Source: Pseudomonas mandelii (lineage in GTDB: Bacteria > Pseudomonadota > Gammaproteobacteria > Pseudomonadales > Pseudomonadaceae). Taken from it: a DNA stretch of 64,000 nt. The stretch is from NCBI RefSeq assembly GCF_024138395.1, contig NZ_JAMYDU010000003.1:124001-188000 (forward strand), read 5' to 3'. The notes below the pieces were generated by a model that was not told the DNA's origin, searched no databases, and worked only from the letters and a program-made list of their open reading frames with translations. Shown here in pieces: positions 1-8,035 of this stretch (position 1 is the stretch's first letter; the number at the start of each line of letters is the position of its first letter). The position numbers and the translations under genes are program-made.

Positions 1-358
1 AGATGCCGATGCATAGCGGTACTTTCAACCAACGGTTGAGCGCCAGCATCATGTTTACCGGTTTGAAGCGGTTGCAAATCACCACATCGAATTTTTCTGC
101 ACGGCAGAATTTGTACACCTGCCACATCGCTCGCAGGCGCATGCCCTTGAGGGACTTGTCGGAAAACTCGAAATACACCGAACGGTCGGCGCGGCTCACC
201 GCTTCGCCGGGCCCCGGCTTGCCACGCAAAAACGCCGCGGTCACTTCATAGCGATCGCTTGGTAGAGCCTTGACGATCTGCTCCGCAAGGTCGGCAAAAT
301 CGTGGGCTTTGACGTTGTAGTCAGGCTGCAACTGCAGAACCTTTGACCGTTGACTCAT
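1..358 (-). CDS. ssg: Glycosyltransferase, N-terminal 119 residues (Ssg-like), cut by the window edge
   Basis: The minus-strand frame starts at the ATG at 358-356, opens MSQRSKVLQLQPDYN and runs off the left edge after about 119 codons. The sequence has the character of a GT4-type N-terminal domain, with a short beta strand (VLQLQPDY), an LADLAEQIV-like helix and a DVVICNRFKP strand. It overlaps the stop of the upstream gene by four bases (ATGA), so it belongs to the LPS core operon. In PAO1 the gene beside dnpA and mig-14 is ssg, a cell-surface sugar glycosyltransferase. The name is an inference from position and fold, because the donor-binding half lies outside the window. Confidence 0.75.
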   Translation of the reverse strand, partial: MSQRSKVLQLQPDYNVKAHDFADLAEQIVKALPSDRYEVTAAFLRGKPGPGEAVSRADRSVYFEFSDKSLKGMRLRAMWQVYKFCRAEKFDVVICNRFKPVNMMLALNRWLKVPLCIGI

Positions 359-1251
359 AACTCTCCCCGGTGAAAACCAGTCGCATCGATGACCCAGGCC
401 GGTTCAGCGGCGATGCGCCTGACCTCGGCCGGATCGGGTGGAGGCAACCGTGACCATTCGTTGCGTTTCCAGCAGACGAAGTGGAAATACGGAAACCGGC
501 GATCGCCATCGCGATCGTTACTCAAGCAGCCATTGCGCCAATACCAGTGATGCGGAAAGTCATCCGTGCCGTCATGCCACTTGATGCAACCACCGGGTGT
601 GCTGAACGCCTCGGTGAACTCGCTGCGGCGACGCCAAGGATTGAACTTGCCTACCAGAGAGAACAAAGGCTCCGGGAAATTCTTGCGCCAGAGGAAGATT
701 CGACTGAATGCCCCCTCGTCCAGCGCGTGATGTGCCTGGTCGGTGAAGCGTGTTTGCCAGTCCTTGATCTGCATGAACAACTCACGCTTGCGCGCGGTGT
801 TGCGCATCAGGCAGAGATGTCCCGCCACCCGCCGCTCATGGGTGGAGAACAGGTCATAACTGGCCAGCCGGGTCGACGTGAAATAACTTCGCAGGTCACC
901 ATATACCAGGTCAATATCGCCGAATGCCCAGAAATCATAGCCCTGCAGCCGGTCGACATGGATATGCCCCAGCGCCGGCTTGATGTCGCAGAGTTTGTAC
1001 GCGGCATCAGGCGCAAAGTCGATATTCAGCCGCCGCGACACCAGCGCGCAGTACTCATTGAAGCTCATGGCCTCGACCGTTACGTTGGGCGGCAAGGTTT
1101 CGGGCATACCGCAGTCACTGAACAGCAACCAATCGATATCGGAGTTGCGCCGGCAACTCTCGAGGAAAAATGGCATCCAGAACGGCCAATGACCGAAATA
1201 TGGGATGAGGAAAAGAATACGCGGGCGTGGATTGATCACAGAAATACTCAT
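355..1251 (-). CDS. DUF6625-like predicted glycosyltransferase in the LPS locus
   Basis: This 298-residue protein has no signal peptide or obvious membrane segment. Features seen are an early hydrophobic strand (RILFLIPYFGHWPFW), a CDIKPALG segment and an acidic DIDLVYGDL motif near residue 115, which resembles the metal-binding D-x-D of GT-A glycosyltransferases. It starts at an ATG 40 bases after dnpA and overlaps the next gene by ATGA, so it is co-transcribed with the core genes. The family resembles DUF6625, known from polysaccharide clusters. Donor and acceptor sugars cannot be read from sequence. As I recall PAO1, ssg and dnpA are neighbours there, which would make this an added gene in this lineage. 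Confidence 0.7.
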   Translation of the reverse strand: MSISVINPRPRILFLIPYFGHWPFWMPFFLESCRRNSDIDWLLFSDCGMPETLPPNVTVEAMSFNEYCALVSRRLNIDFAPDAAYKLCDIKPALGHIHVDRLQGYDFWAFGDIDLVYGDLRSYFTSTRLASYDLFSTHERRVAGHLCLMRNTARKRELFMQIKDWQTRFTDQAHHALDEGAFSRIFLWRKNFPEPLFSLVGKFNPWRRRSEFTEAFSTPGGCIKWHDGTDDFPHHWYWRNGCLSNDRDGDRRFPYFHFVCWKRNEWSRLPPPDPAEVRRIAAEPAWVIDATGFHRGEL

Positions 1252-1291
1252 TGCAGCTTAAATGCGCAGCCATGCCAGGCCGCGTGACACT

Positions 1292-2737
1292 TCATTTCTG
1301 CCGTGCAGATGTTTCATCATGCTTCAAAACCCAGAACAACTCATGGCGTCTGACCGCCTTGCGAAAGAAATCGTTCTCCCCGTAGACGGACGGCACTCTA
1401 CTAGCCAAGAACCACTGCAACAACCGCCGCAGGCGCCGTTTGAATGGAAGCTGTGGTTGCAAGTCATGCATCATACCCAACGCCATCGCTTTATCGCGCT
1501 GACGCTCCAAAGAGAGTGGCAGGCAGCATGGCTGCATCGGCGCTACCGAATCGAACGCTGGTGGCAGAGCGATGCCATGCCCCGCGTCACCCATCGGCCA
1601 ACGATCATTGTCGTGCAGGTGATTGGCATAGCCCAGAACGGTGGTCGGCTGCCATTCCAACCCTTTCAACGCTTCAAGAACCGCTTGCTGGGCACAGATG
1701 TGATCAGGGTGCGGATCAAGGGTCGGGTGTGGCAGTACAATCACTTCCGGACGGGCTCGCAGCAGCAGTTCACGCAGATCGGCCAGCAAATTATTCCAGC
1801 TCGGCACACCGTCGATATCACCCGGCAGGACAAATGGATTCAATTGACGGAACAAGCGGGTGTCGCTCAAATCCGCTTCCCGCGAACCGACCGGAGTACC
1901 CGGCGCGGCCTGCATCGCTGCCAATTGCAGACAAAAATACCCCAACTGCACGCAATGTGCCTCGGGCACCCCGGCCCAGCGCGGCACAGCGATGCTGTCC
2001 CAGGCACGTAAACGCCCCTTGAGGCGAGCCGCTTCGATCTGGTTCAGGCCCAATTGTTGATAATGTTCGGCTTCGATCTCGCCGGCCGTCAGGGTGACGA
2101 TCCAGGTTTCGTCGGCTTGGCTGTACAAACCGTAGGCGGCCAATTCAGCATCGTCGGCGTGAGGCGCGATCACCATCACCCGCTGACGGCGGTAGTCTGG
2201 ATGCTCGAACGTCCAGAGCACAGGCTCGCCGAGCAATCGGCAAAAACGCCCACGCAAACGCAACTTACCTTGCGACAGCACCTGCGCCTGACCCGTGAGG
2301 TTCAGGTAACGCAGGCCATTTACACCGCGCTCGAAGGTTTGCCGGTCGGGATTATCGCCACCCGACAACTCGATCAGCGGATCGATAAAGCGCCCCAGCC
2401 ACGTGCTTTTCACTCGTAAAGCCAGCACCAGCGTAGCGTCATCGACAAGGATGACACCCTCGTCCAGTCGCAGCCGCTCACCGTCGAGATGAACTTTTGG
2501 CTGCTGTGTATACGGCGGGAAGCTGTATTGATAATCGTCTTTGGGCGAATAAAACAGATGATCGGCAAACCACGCCTCATGGGCAATCCAACCCAGCACC
2601 GCAAGCACCAGCGGCAGCCACCAGGCGACCAGCACGCCAATAGCGATCAACAGTATCAGCGCGATCAACAAGCCAATGCGTTTGTTGCGCCGATGGCGCT
2701 TGAGCAGTTGCTGTTTGCGACTCATGGGTTGGCTCAT
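1292..2737 (-). CDS. dnpA: PIG-L family de-N-acetylase DnpA
   Basis: The start is taken at the ATG at 2737, which overlaps the mig-14 stop by ATGA, giving 481 residues. A second ATG four codons later is possible. A basic N-terminus (SRKQQLLKRHRRNKR) is followed by two closely spaced hydrophobic segments (about residues 20-55), so the protein is membrane anchored. The PIG-L domain is marked by VMVIAPHADDAELAAYG, with the zinc-binding His-Asp-Asp, and a later HPTLDPHPDH motif that supplies the third ligand. The family removes N-acetyl groups from amino sugars. In P. aeruginosa DnpA sits in the LPS core locus and was linked to antibiotic tolerance. Its substrate is presumed to be a core or surface sugar, but this is not shown here. 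Confidence 0.85.
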   Translation of the reverse strand: MSQPMSRKQQLLKRHRRNKRIGLLIALILLIAIGVLVAWWLPLVLAVLGWIAHEAWFADHLFYSPKDDYQYSFPPYTQQPKVHLDGERLRLDEGVILVDDATLVLALRVKSTWLGRFIDPLIELSGGDNPDRQTFERGVNGLRYLNLTGQAQVLSQGKLRLRGRFCRLLGEPVLWTFEHPDYRRQRVMVIAPHADDAELAAYGLYSQADETWIVTLTAGEIEAEHYQQLGLNQIEAARLKGRLRAWDSIAVPRWAGVPEAHCVQLGYFCLQLAAMQAAPGTPVGSREADLSDTRLFRQLNPFVLPGDIDGVPSWNNLLADLRELLLRARPEVIVLPHPTLDPHPDHICAQQAVLEALKGLEWQPTTVLGYANHLHDNDRWPMGDAGHGIALPPAFDSVAPMQPCCLPLSLERQRDKAMALGMMHDLQPQLPFKRRLRRLLQWFLASRVPSVYGENDFFRKAVRRHELFWVLKHDETSARQK

Positions 2738-3630
2738 ACAGTGAAGACCGGCACAGAGTTGCACCAACGATCCTTGTACTCACGGTCGGTCCGACCAAAG
2801 GAAAACCGCAGGGGTTTATTCAGCGCGCGTGCATGTTCCCAGGCGCTTTGGGTGTTGAGAAAACTCAGCACGCTACCGGGGCTGAGTTCGCGGGTTTCAG
2901 GATCGACACCGCCGTTGACATACTCGACGCTGATCCACTCCGGCGCCTCGACGCGGTACACCAACTGAATTGCAATCGGTGCGTCGTTGAGGAAAATCAC
3001 CGAGCCGATGAGCAACTCGCGCAACAGCTCGATCACCTCGCCCATGCGCTCGGCACCGGTGGCCGGGAAACCCCAGCGACGCTGGAACAAGTCGCAATAG
3101 ATCGCCGCCAGCTCGCTGCTGGAGAACTCGGTAACCGGCCGCGCCACACCGCCCGCCTCTTCCAGCAAGCGCAATTCGCGGCGCTGGTTGTAGCGAAACT
3201 TCTTCGACAGCTCTTCAGGCGTTCGCGCCATAGCCAGTTGTTCGACCTGCAGCTTCATGCCGGTGAAACGGCCTTCATTCAAGGCCGACAAGTAACGGCC
3301 GCGATGGCGCAACGGTGCCTGGGCATGCGCGGCGGCCGGCAGGATCAACTCGGCATTGCCGAGGTCGAACAGACCCTTTTTACCACTGCGCTTGAGCACG
3401 TCCTTGGACAGCGCCAGGTCGCGACCCCAGGTCGGGATGGCGGCTTTCACTTCGCCGTTCTGTTCCCAGGCCAGATAGCGCACCGGAATGTCCGCCAACT
3501 GTGCCAGACGCTCGACCACTAAAGGATGAGTCGCGACGCTGCCGCCAAAACGTTGCCAGGCCTGTGCATAAGTCGATGCGTCGACCTGCGCCCAGCCACG
3601 TTCGCGCCAGCCTTGAAATCGGTTGAGCAT
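2734..3630 (-). CDS. mig-14: Mig-14 family protein (antimicrobial peptide resistance)
   Basis: The 298-residue product matches the Mig-14 family in length and style: a soluble protein with a GNAT-like C-terminal half (IAIQLVYRVEAPEWISVEY, then SPGSVLSFLNTQSAWEHA) ending in RFSFGRTDREYKDRWC. Mig-14 proteins of Salmonella and Pseudomonas contribute to resistance to cationic antimicrobial peptides. They probably act at the inner membrane on envelope components, but the reaction is unknown. The start ATG at 3630 shares one base with the wapH stop (TGATG) and the end overlaps dnpA by four bases, so translation is probably coupled. Gene order wapH, mig-14, dnpA is as in PAO1. Confidence 0.85.
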   Translation of the reverse strand: MLNRFQGWRERGWAQVDASTYAQAWQRFGGSVATHPLVVERLAQLADIPVRYLAWEQNGEVKAAIPTWGRDLALSKDVLKRSGKKGLFDLGNAELILPAAAHAQAPLRHRGRYLSALNEGRFTGMKLQVEQLAMARTPEELSKKFRYNQRRELRLLEEAGGVARPVTEFSSSELAAIYCDLFQRRWGFPATGAERMGEVIELLRELLIGSVIFLNDAPIAIQLVYRVEAPEWISVEYVNGGVDPETRELSPGSVLSFLNTQSAWEHARALNKPLRFSFGRTDREYKDRWCNSVPVFTV

Positions 3631-4760
3631 CAGCCCCTCGGTGCCAGTTCGGTGACGTGCGGCAAATGCCAGAAGGCATCGCGTACCGCGCGATCGGAGA
3701 AGCGCTCACGCAAGCGGTCGAACATCAGCTCGGCACACTGGCGACGTTGCTGCTCGTCCATCGCGGCCAGATGTTGCAGCCCTTGAGCCAGATGCTCGGC
3801 ATCGCCCAACGGAAACAGAATGCCCACGCCTTCGACCACTTCCCTGGCCCCGCCGCACGCGGTCGCGAGCAATGGCACACCGGCGGCCATGGCCTCCAGC
3901 AATACCATGCCGAACGGTTCGTGATCGGAACTGAGGGCAAACACATCGAAAGCGCGGAAGTAACGACGCGCCTCGGGCACCTGGCCGAGGAACAGCACAC
4001 GATCGCCAATACCCAATTCGCGCGCCAGGGCCTTTAGGTCCTGTTCCAGCCGACCGCTGCCAAGGATCACCAACTGACTGTTGGCCGGCAACCCCGGCAA
4101 CGCCGCGGCAAAACCATGTAGCAGCGTGGCCTGATCCTTGTCCGGATGCAGGCGCCCGACGTTGCCGACAATCCAGGCATCCATTGACAGACCGAGGGTT
4201 TCCCGGGCCTCGCGAACCGATACCTGACTGGTTTGCAGCGCCTGCACATCGACACGGTTATAAAGCGTCTGAATCCGCTCGACCGGCCATTTCGGCAAAC
4301 AACGGCGCATGTCGTCACGCACCGCATCGGAGACCCCAAGCAGACTCAGGCGCTTGCGAAAAACATGCGCGAACAGTTTGCGGGTGCCGCGCTGGTAATC
4401 GCCAAATGCGTGATGCACGCCAATGACCGGCAACGAAGTGCCAAGCAAGGCGATGTAGATCGGTTTGAAGCGGTGAGCAATGCAGAAACTGAAATTGCGC
4501 GAGGCGGCGATCTTGCGCAGATCGCCGATGGCGCCCAGCTTCAGGCCACGAATGGCCTTGGAGCTGTATTCCATGAACAGCACTTCATCGGACGCGCAGT
4601 TTGCGGCGACTTGGCTATCTGCAACCCCGGTCAGAAACACCGTGGTCACTCGATAACCGGTCCCCGCGAACAGACTGGCGTATTGCCGGGCGCAGTCCAG
4701 AAACGGCCCGTCATAGCCGTGACAGAACTGCAGCACATGGCGTTCAGCCGAGCGTGTCAT
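3630..4760 (-). CDS. wapH: LPS core glycosyltransferase WapH (GT4)
   Basis: The chosen ATG at 4760 gives 376 residues (MTRSAERHVLQFCHGYDGPF). A GTG four codons upstream is possible but lies deeper inside the carbamoyltransferase gene, which this start overlaps by 17 nt. The GT-B fold is clear: an N-terminal acceptor domain, then a donor domain with IVGNVGRLHPDKDQATLL and the GT4 E-x7-E region EPFGMVLLEAMAAG near residue 290. In P. aeruginosa WapH adds a sugar to the outer part of the core oligosaccharide on the cytoplasmic side of the inner membrane. The assignment combines GT4 family membership with its position between wapO and mig-14. The exact sugar is not readable. Confidence 0.82.
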   Translation of the reverse strand: MTRSAERHVLQFCHGYDGPFLDCARQYASLFAGTGYRVTTVFLTGVADSQVAANCASDEVLFMEYSSKAIRGLKLGAIGDLRKIAASRNFSFCIAHRFKPIYIALLGTSLPVIGVHHAFGDYQRGTRKLFAHVFRKRLSLLGVSDAVRDDMRRCLPKWPVERIQTLYNRVDVQALQTSQVSVREARETLGLSMDAWIVGNVGRLHPDKDQATLLHGFAAALPGLPANSQLVILGSGRLEQDLKALARELGIGDRVLFLGQVPEARRYFRAFDVFALSSDHEPFGMVLLEAMAAGVPLLATACGGAREVVEGVGILFPLGDAEHLAQGLQHLAAMDEQQRRQCAELMFDRLRERFSDRAVRDAFWHLPHVTELAPRG

Positions 4761-6501
4761 AAGCGTCCGCACCTTCTTTGACCACCAGAATGTCTTCCAT
4801 GATCAGGTACTGCAGGTCGGAACCGAAGAACATGTTCAAGGCGTCGGTCGGCGAGCAAATCATCGGCTCGCCACGACGGTTGAGCGAGGTGTTCAGCGAC
4901 ACGCCATTACCGGTCAGCACTTCCAGCGCCTTCATCATGTCGTAGTAGCGCGGGTTGTATTCGCGCTTGAGCACCTGGGCCCGGGACGTGCCGTCTTCGT
5001 GGACGACTTCCGGCACGCGGGTCTTCCACTCTTCAGCCACTTCGAAGGTGAAGGTCATGAATGGCGCCGGGTGATCGATCTTGATCATCTGCGGCGCAAC
5101 GGTGTCGAGCATCGACGGGCAGAAAGGCCTCCAGCGCTCGCGGAACTTGATCTGGTGGTTGATCCGGTCAGCCACGCCGGTCGCGCTCGGGCAACCGATG
5201 ATCGAACGACCGCCCAAGGCGCGCGGGCCGAACTCCATGCGGCCCTGGAACCAGGCCACCGGGTTGCCGTCGACCATGATCTTGGCGATGCTTTGCGGCA
5301 TGTTCTCAAGCTTGCGCCACGCCGGTTTGCTCGGGTGACGGGCACAGGCCGCGAGCACGTCTTCGTTGCTGTAGGACGGGCCGAGGTAGACGTGTTCCAT
5401 CTTCTCGACCGGTACGCCACGGGCGTGGGACACGTATGCCGCAGCGCCAACTGCGGTACCGGCGTCGCCGGACGCAGGCTGAACGAACAGTTCTTTGATA
5501 TCGTCGCGGGCAATGATTTTCTGGTTCAACTTGACGTTCAACGCACAGCCACCGGCGAAGGCCAGTTTGCCGGTTTCCTTGAGCACATCGCCCAGGTAGT
5601 GGTCGATCATCTGCAACGCCAGTTTCTCGAACAGCGCTTGCATGCTTGCGGCGTAGTGGATGTACGGCTCGTCGGCGATGTCGCCTTCGCGCTTGGGCCC
5701 TAGCCACTCGATCAGCTTCGGCGAGAAGTAGAAACCTTTGCCCTTCTCTTTATAACGACGCAGGCCGATGACGTTGGCGTAGTCGGTGTTGATCACCAAC
5801 TCGCCGTTTTCGAACGAGGCCAGACGCGAGAAATCGTATTTGCTGGCGTCGCCGTACGGCGCCATGCCCATGACCTTGAACTCACCGTCGAGCATCTCGA
5901 AACCGAGGAATTCAGTGATCGCGCCGTACAGGCCGCCGAGGGAGTCCGGATCGAAGAATTCCTTGATCTTGTGGATCTTGCCATTTTCGCCGTAACCGAA
6001 GAAGGTCGTGGCGTACTCACCCTTGCCGTCGATCCCGAGGATCGCGGTTTTCTCTTTGAAACCGGAACAGTGATAAGCACTGGAGGCGTGGGCAAGGTGG
6101 TGCTCGACCGGTTCGATCTTGATTTTCTTCGGATCGAAACCCAGTTGCTCGAGGCACCAGACAATTTTGTTGCGATAGCGCTTGTAGCGACGGTTGCCCA
6201 TCAGGATCGCGTCGAGGGCGCGGTCCGGGGCGTACCAGTAACGCTTGGCGTAGTGCCAGCGAGCCTTGCCGAACAGGCTGATTGGCGCAAACGGAATCGC
6301 CACCACGTCAACGTCGGAAGGCTTGATGCCCGCCTGCTCGAGGCAGAACTTCGCCGATTCATAAGGCATGCGGTTCTTTGCATGTTTATCGCGCACGAAG
6401 CGCTCTTCTTCAGCCGCCGCGACCAGCTTGCCGTCGATATACAGGGCTGCGGAAGGATCATGGCTAAGGGCGCCGGACAGGCCAAGAATCGTCAATGCCA
6501 C
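4744..6501 (-). CDS. wapO: NodU/CmcH-type carbamoyltransferase for LPS heptose
   Basis: This 585-residue protein has the two-domain layout of O-carbamoyltransferases. The N-terminal Kae1-like domain carries HHLAHA at residues 134-139 (metal-binding histidines) and GGCALNVKLN. The C-terminal domain holds GRMEFGPRALGGRSI and a conserved LNTSLN segment. Such enzymes transfer carbamoyl from carbamoyl phosphate through a carbamoyl-adenylate. The PAO1 equivalent between wapH and the kinases modifies core heptose with a 7-O-carbamoyl group, and I recall the name wapO. Translation starts at GTG (6501), not ATG. About 240 bases of non-coding DNA lie upstream, so it probably has its own promoter and begins a second transcription unit running to ssg. 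Confidence 0.88.
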   Translation of the reverse strand: MALTILGLSGALSHDPSAALYIDGKLVAAAEEERFVRDKHAKNRMPYESAKFCLEQAGIKPSDVDVVAIPFAPISLFGKARWHYAKRYWYAPDRALDAILMGNRRYKRYRNKIVWCLEQLGFDPKKIKIEPVEHHLAHASSAYHCSGFKEKTAILGIDGKGEYATTFFGYGENGKIHKIKEFFDPDSLGGLYGAITEFLGFEMLDGEFKVMGMAPYGDASKYDFSRLASFENGELVINTDYANVIGLRRYKEKGKGFYFSPKLIEWLGPKREGDIADEPYIHYAASMQALFEKLALQMIDHYLGDVLKETGKLAFAGGCALNVKLNQKIIARDDIKELFVQPASGDAGTAVGAAAYVSHARGVPVEKMEHVYLGPSYSNEDVLAACARHPSKPAWRKLENMPQSIAKIMVDGNPVAWFQGRMEFGPRALGGRSIIGCPSATGVADRINHQIKFRERWRPFCPSMLDTVAPQMIKIDHPAPFMTFTFEVAEEWKTRVPEVVHEDGTSRAQVLKREYNPRYYDMMKALEVLTGNGVSLNTSLNRRGEPMICSPTDALNMFFGSDLQYLIMEDILVVKEGADAYDTLG

Positions 6502-6745
6502 AGGGGTCTAGCCTCTTTAGTCTGCATGCAGGCGCAATGCGCCACAAAAATTAATGTGCCCTCGCAAGGGGCGAGAGACAGCTAAAGGGCGGGATTATAG
6601 CAAGGAATGTCAATCACACTGACATTGGATTGAGCACTCCCAGCTCATGGTGGAAGGTGCGTACCAGCCAACCCTGCGCACTTATAACGAATCAGGGTAG
6701 TGCCACCCATCAAGTCAGTTCGTTCAGTCTAAATAACTGTCATTT
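6502..6745. other. Intergenic region between divergent wapO and an unknown gene
   Basis: These 244 bases separate the GTG of the carbamoyltransferase from a plus-strand gene of unknown function, so they should hold a promoter for each. The part near 6530-6760 is more AT-rich than the flanking genes. I see no clear -35/-10 pair, operator or terminator. Confidence 0.4.
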
Positions 6746-6817
6746 ATGTCAGTAGCCAGCGCCCCCCGTCTGCCGCTCAATGCATTCACACATCCACAGA
6801 AACAAGGAATGACTACG

Positions 6818-7608
6818 GTGAATACTTATAGAGGTCACACAGTGGGTTTTACCCACGCCCCCCACCCAAAGACTCCTCGCAAAAGTGCAATCCTTGGCTC
6901 TCCCGTTCTGGGCTATAGAACGGTATACACAGGCCAACTTCGATACTTCTGGGGCTCGGATAAATGGGGAGTTGTTTTACCGATGGAGGTGGTAAAAAAC
7001 TTGCGGCCCTTCGTCGTCGTCAATACCCGCAAGGAGGATCAGGGTGGCATGGCTGTCGCTCACTGGGTCACCGCCGATGGCTCAGTCTCCTATGACAGCG
7101 AACCTGTCCCGATCACCGACCCTGGCAATGATCAACTGCTCGAGATCGCGGCGAATGAAATCGAAAGATTCACCGACAAGGAGGTAACGCTCAGCTACAC
7201 CATCACGCTGAACGGCAACGAAACCACCTCACCCTTGCTAAAGGTAGAAGTAACGCCTGAGATGAAATATCAGCCAGCCATTGTCGAGGGACTGGTCGAT
7301 AACGCACTTCAAACCTCTGACTACCCCAACGGCCTGACAACGACCATCCCGATCATAGAGAACTTGCGCGAATACAATGCCCTCTCTCTTATCTGGATTG
7401 TGACGGTCACTCCGAACAGATTTTCAAATTCGTGGAAACCGTCCCGGCAACCCGACCAACCGAACCCTTCAAATTCATGATCCCGCCTCACGCCTATATC
7501 CCCTATGCAGGGTACGCGTGTAGCGCCCAGTACATTATTTGGCTAGGGGCTGAAAGAGATGAGGACTTGCAATGGAGTACACGACCTATCCAATTCGCGC
7601 TCAAGTAA
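6818..7608 (+). pseudogene. Frameshifted gene of unknown function inside the LPS locus
   Basis: I do not recognise this family. The best start is the GTG at 6818, with AAGGA nine bases upstream; an in-frame ATG at 6746 has no good ribosome site. The frame opens VNTYRGHTVGFTHAPH and contains an Ig-like strand pattern (VTLSYTITLNGNETTSPLL). At 7382-7389 there is a (CT)4 tract. The annotated frame breaks up just after it and stops at 7480. Reading on in the -1 frame gives YLDCDGHSEQIFKFVE and continues to a TAA at 7606 with normal composition. Removing one CT, or adding one base, restores a single product of about 262 residues. Its orientation opposes the LPS genes and its GC is lower, suggesting acquisition. 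It could be a decayed, phase-variable or mis-sequenced gene. Confidence 0.6.
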
Positions 7609-8035
7609 AAGCTGGGTTACCGGCCGGACAATGAGCAACCGCGCCCCCCGAAAAGATCAAAAGATCGCAGCCTCGCTTCGCTCGACAGCTCCTACAGGGA
7701 CATGCGTTCACTTGATGTCAGGCCGGCCGGCAGGCCGCCTTGATTTTGATTTTGACGCTCCGCCCCCTCGAGAGCATGCCGAGCCTGGGCGAGGCACCGA
7801 ACGACAGGGGCAAAGAGCGCTTGGTTACTTGGCGCTTTTCCAAGTGACCCGCCGTAAGGGCGGAACCCTAAGTGGCCATTACCGCAGAAACGGATATGTA
7901 CCGGGAAGGTGTGTAGATACCCAAGGCCATCGCGGGCAAACCCGCTCCCACAGGGATCAGCGGTGACACAATTCTTGTGAACACCAGCGACCATTGTGGG
8001 AGCGGGCTTGCCCGCGATAGGGTCGAAGACCCGAT
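7609..8035. other. Gene-free repeat-rich spacer
   Basis: These 427 bases carry no credible gene. From about 7671 there is one half of the repeat class with consensus GATCGCAGCCTCG..ACAGCTCCTACA, whose complete pair occurs at 51831. From about 7730 to 7905 there is low-complexity and palindromic sequence (GGCCGGCCGGCAGGCC, repeated TTGATTTTGATTTT) of a kind I associate with dispersed Pseudomonas repeats. A full REP pair follows at 7928-8020. Confidence 0.5.
7928..8020. repeat. REP pair (REPIN), GCGGGC class
   Basis: Two copies of the REP core face each other: ATCGCGGGCAAACCCGCTCCCACA on the left and its near complement with GCGGGCTTGCCCGC on the right, about 43 bases apart. The pair lies just after the stop of the tandem-kinase gene, a usual REPIN position. 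It could act as a weak terminator or mRNA stabiliser for the LPS operon. Confidence 0.85.
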
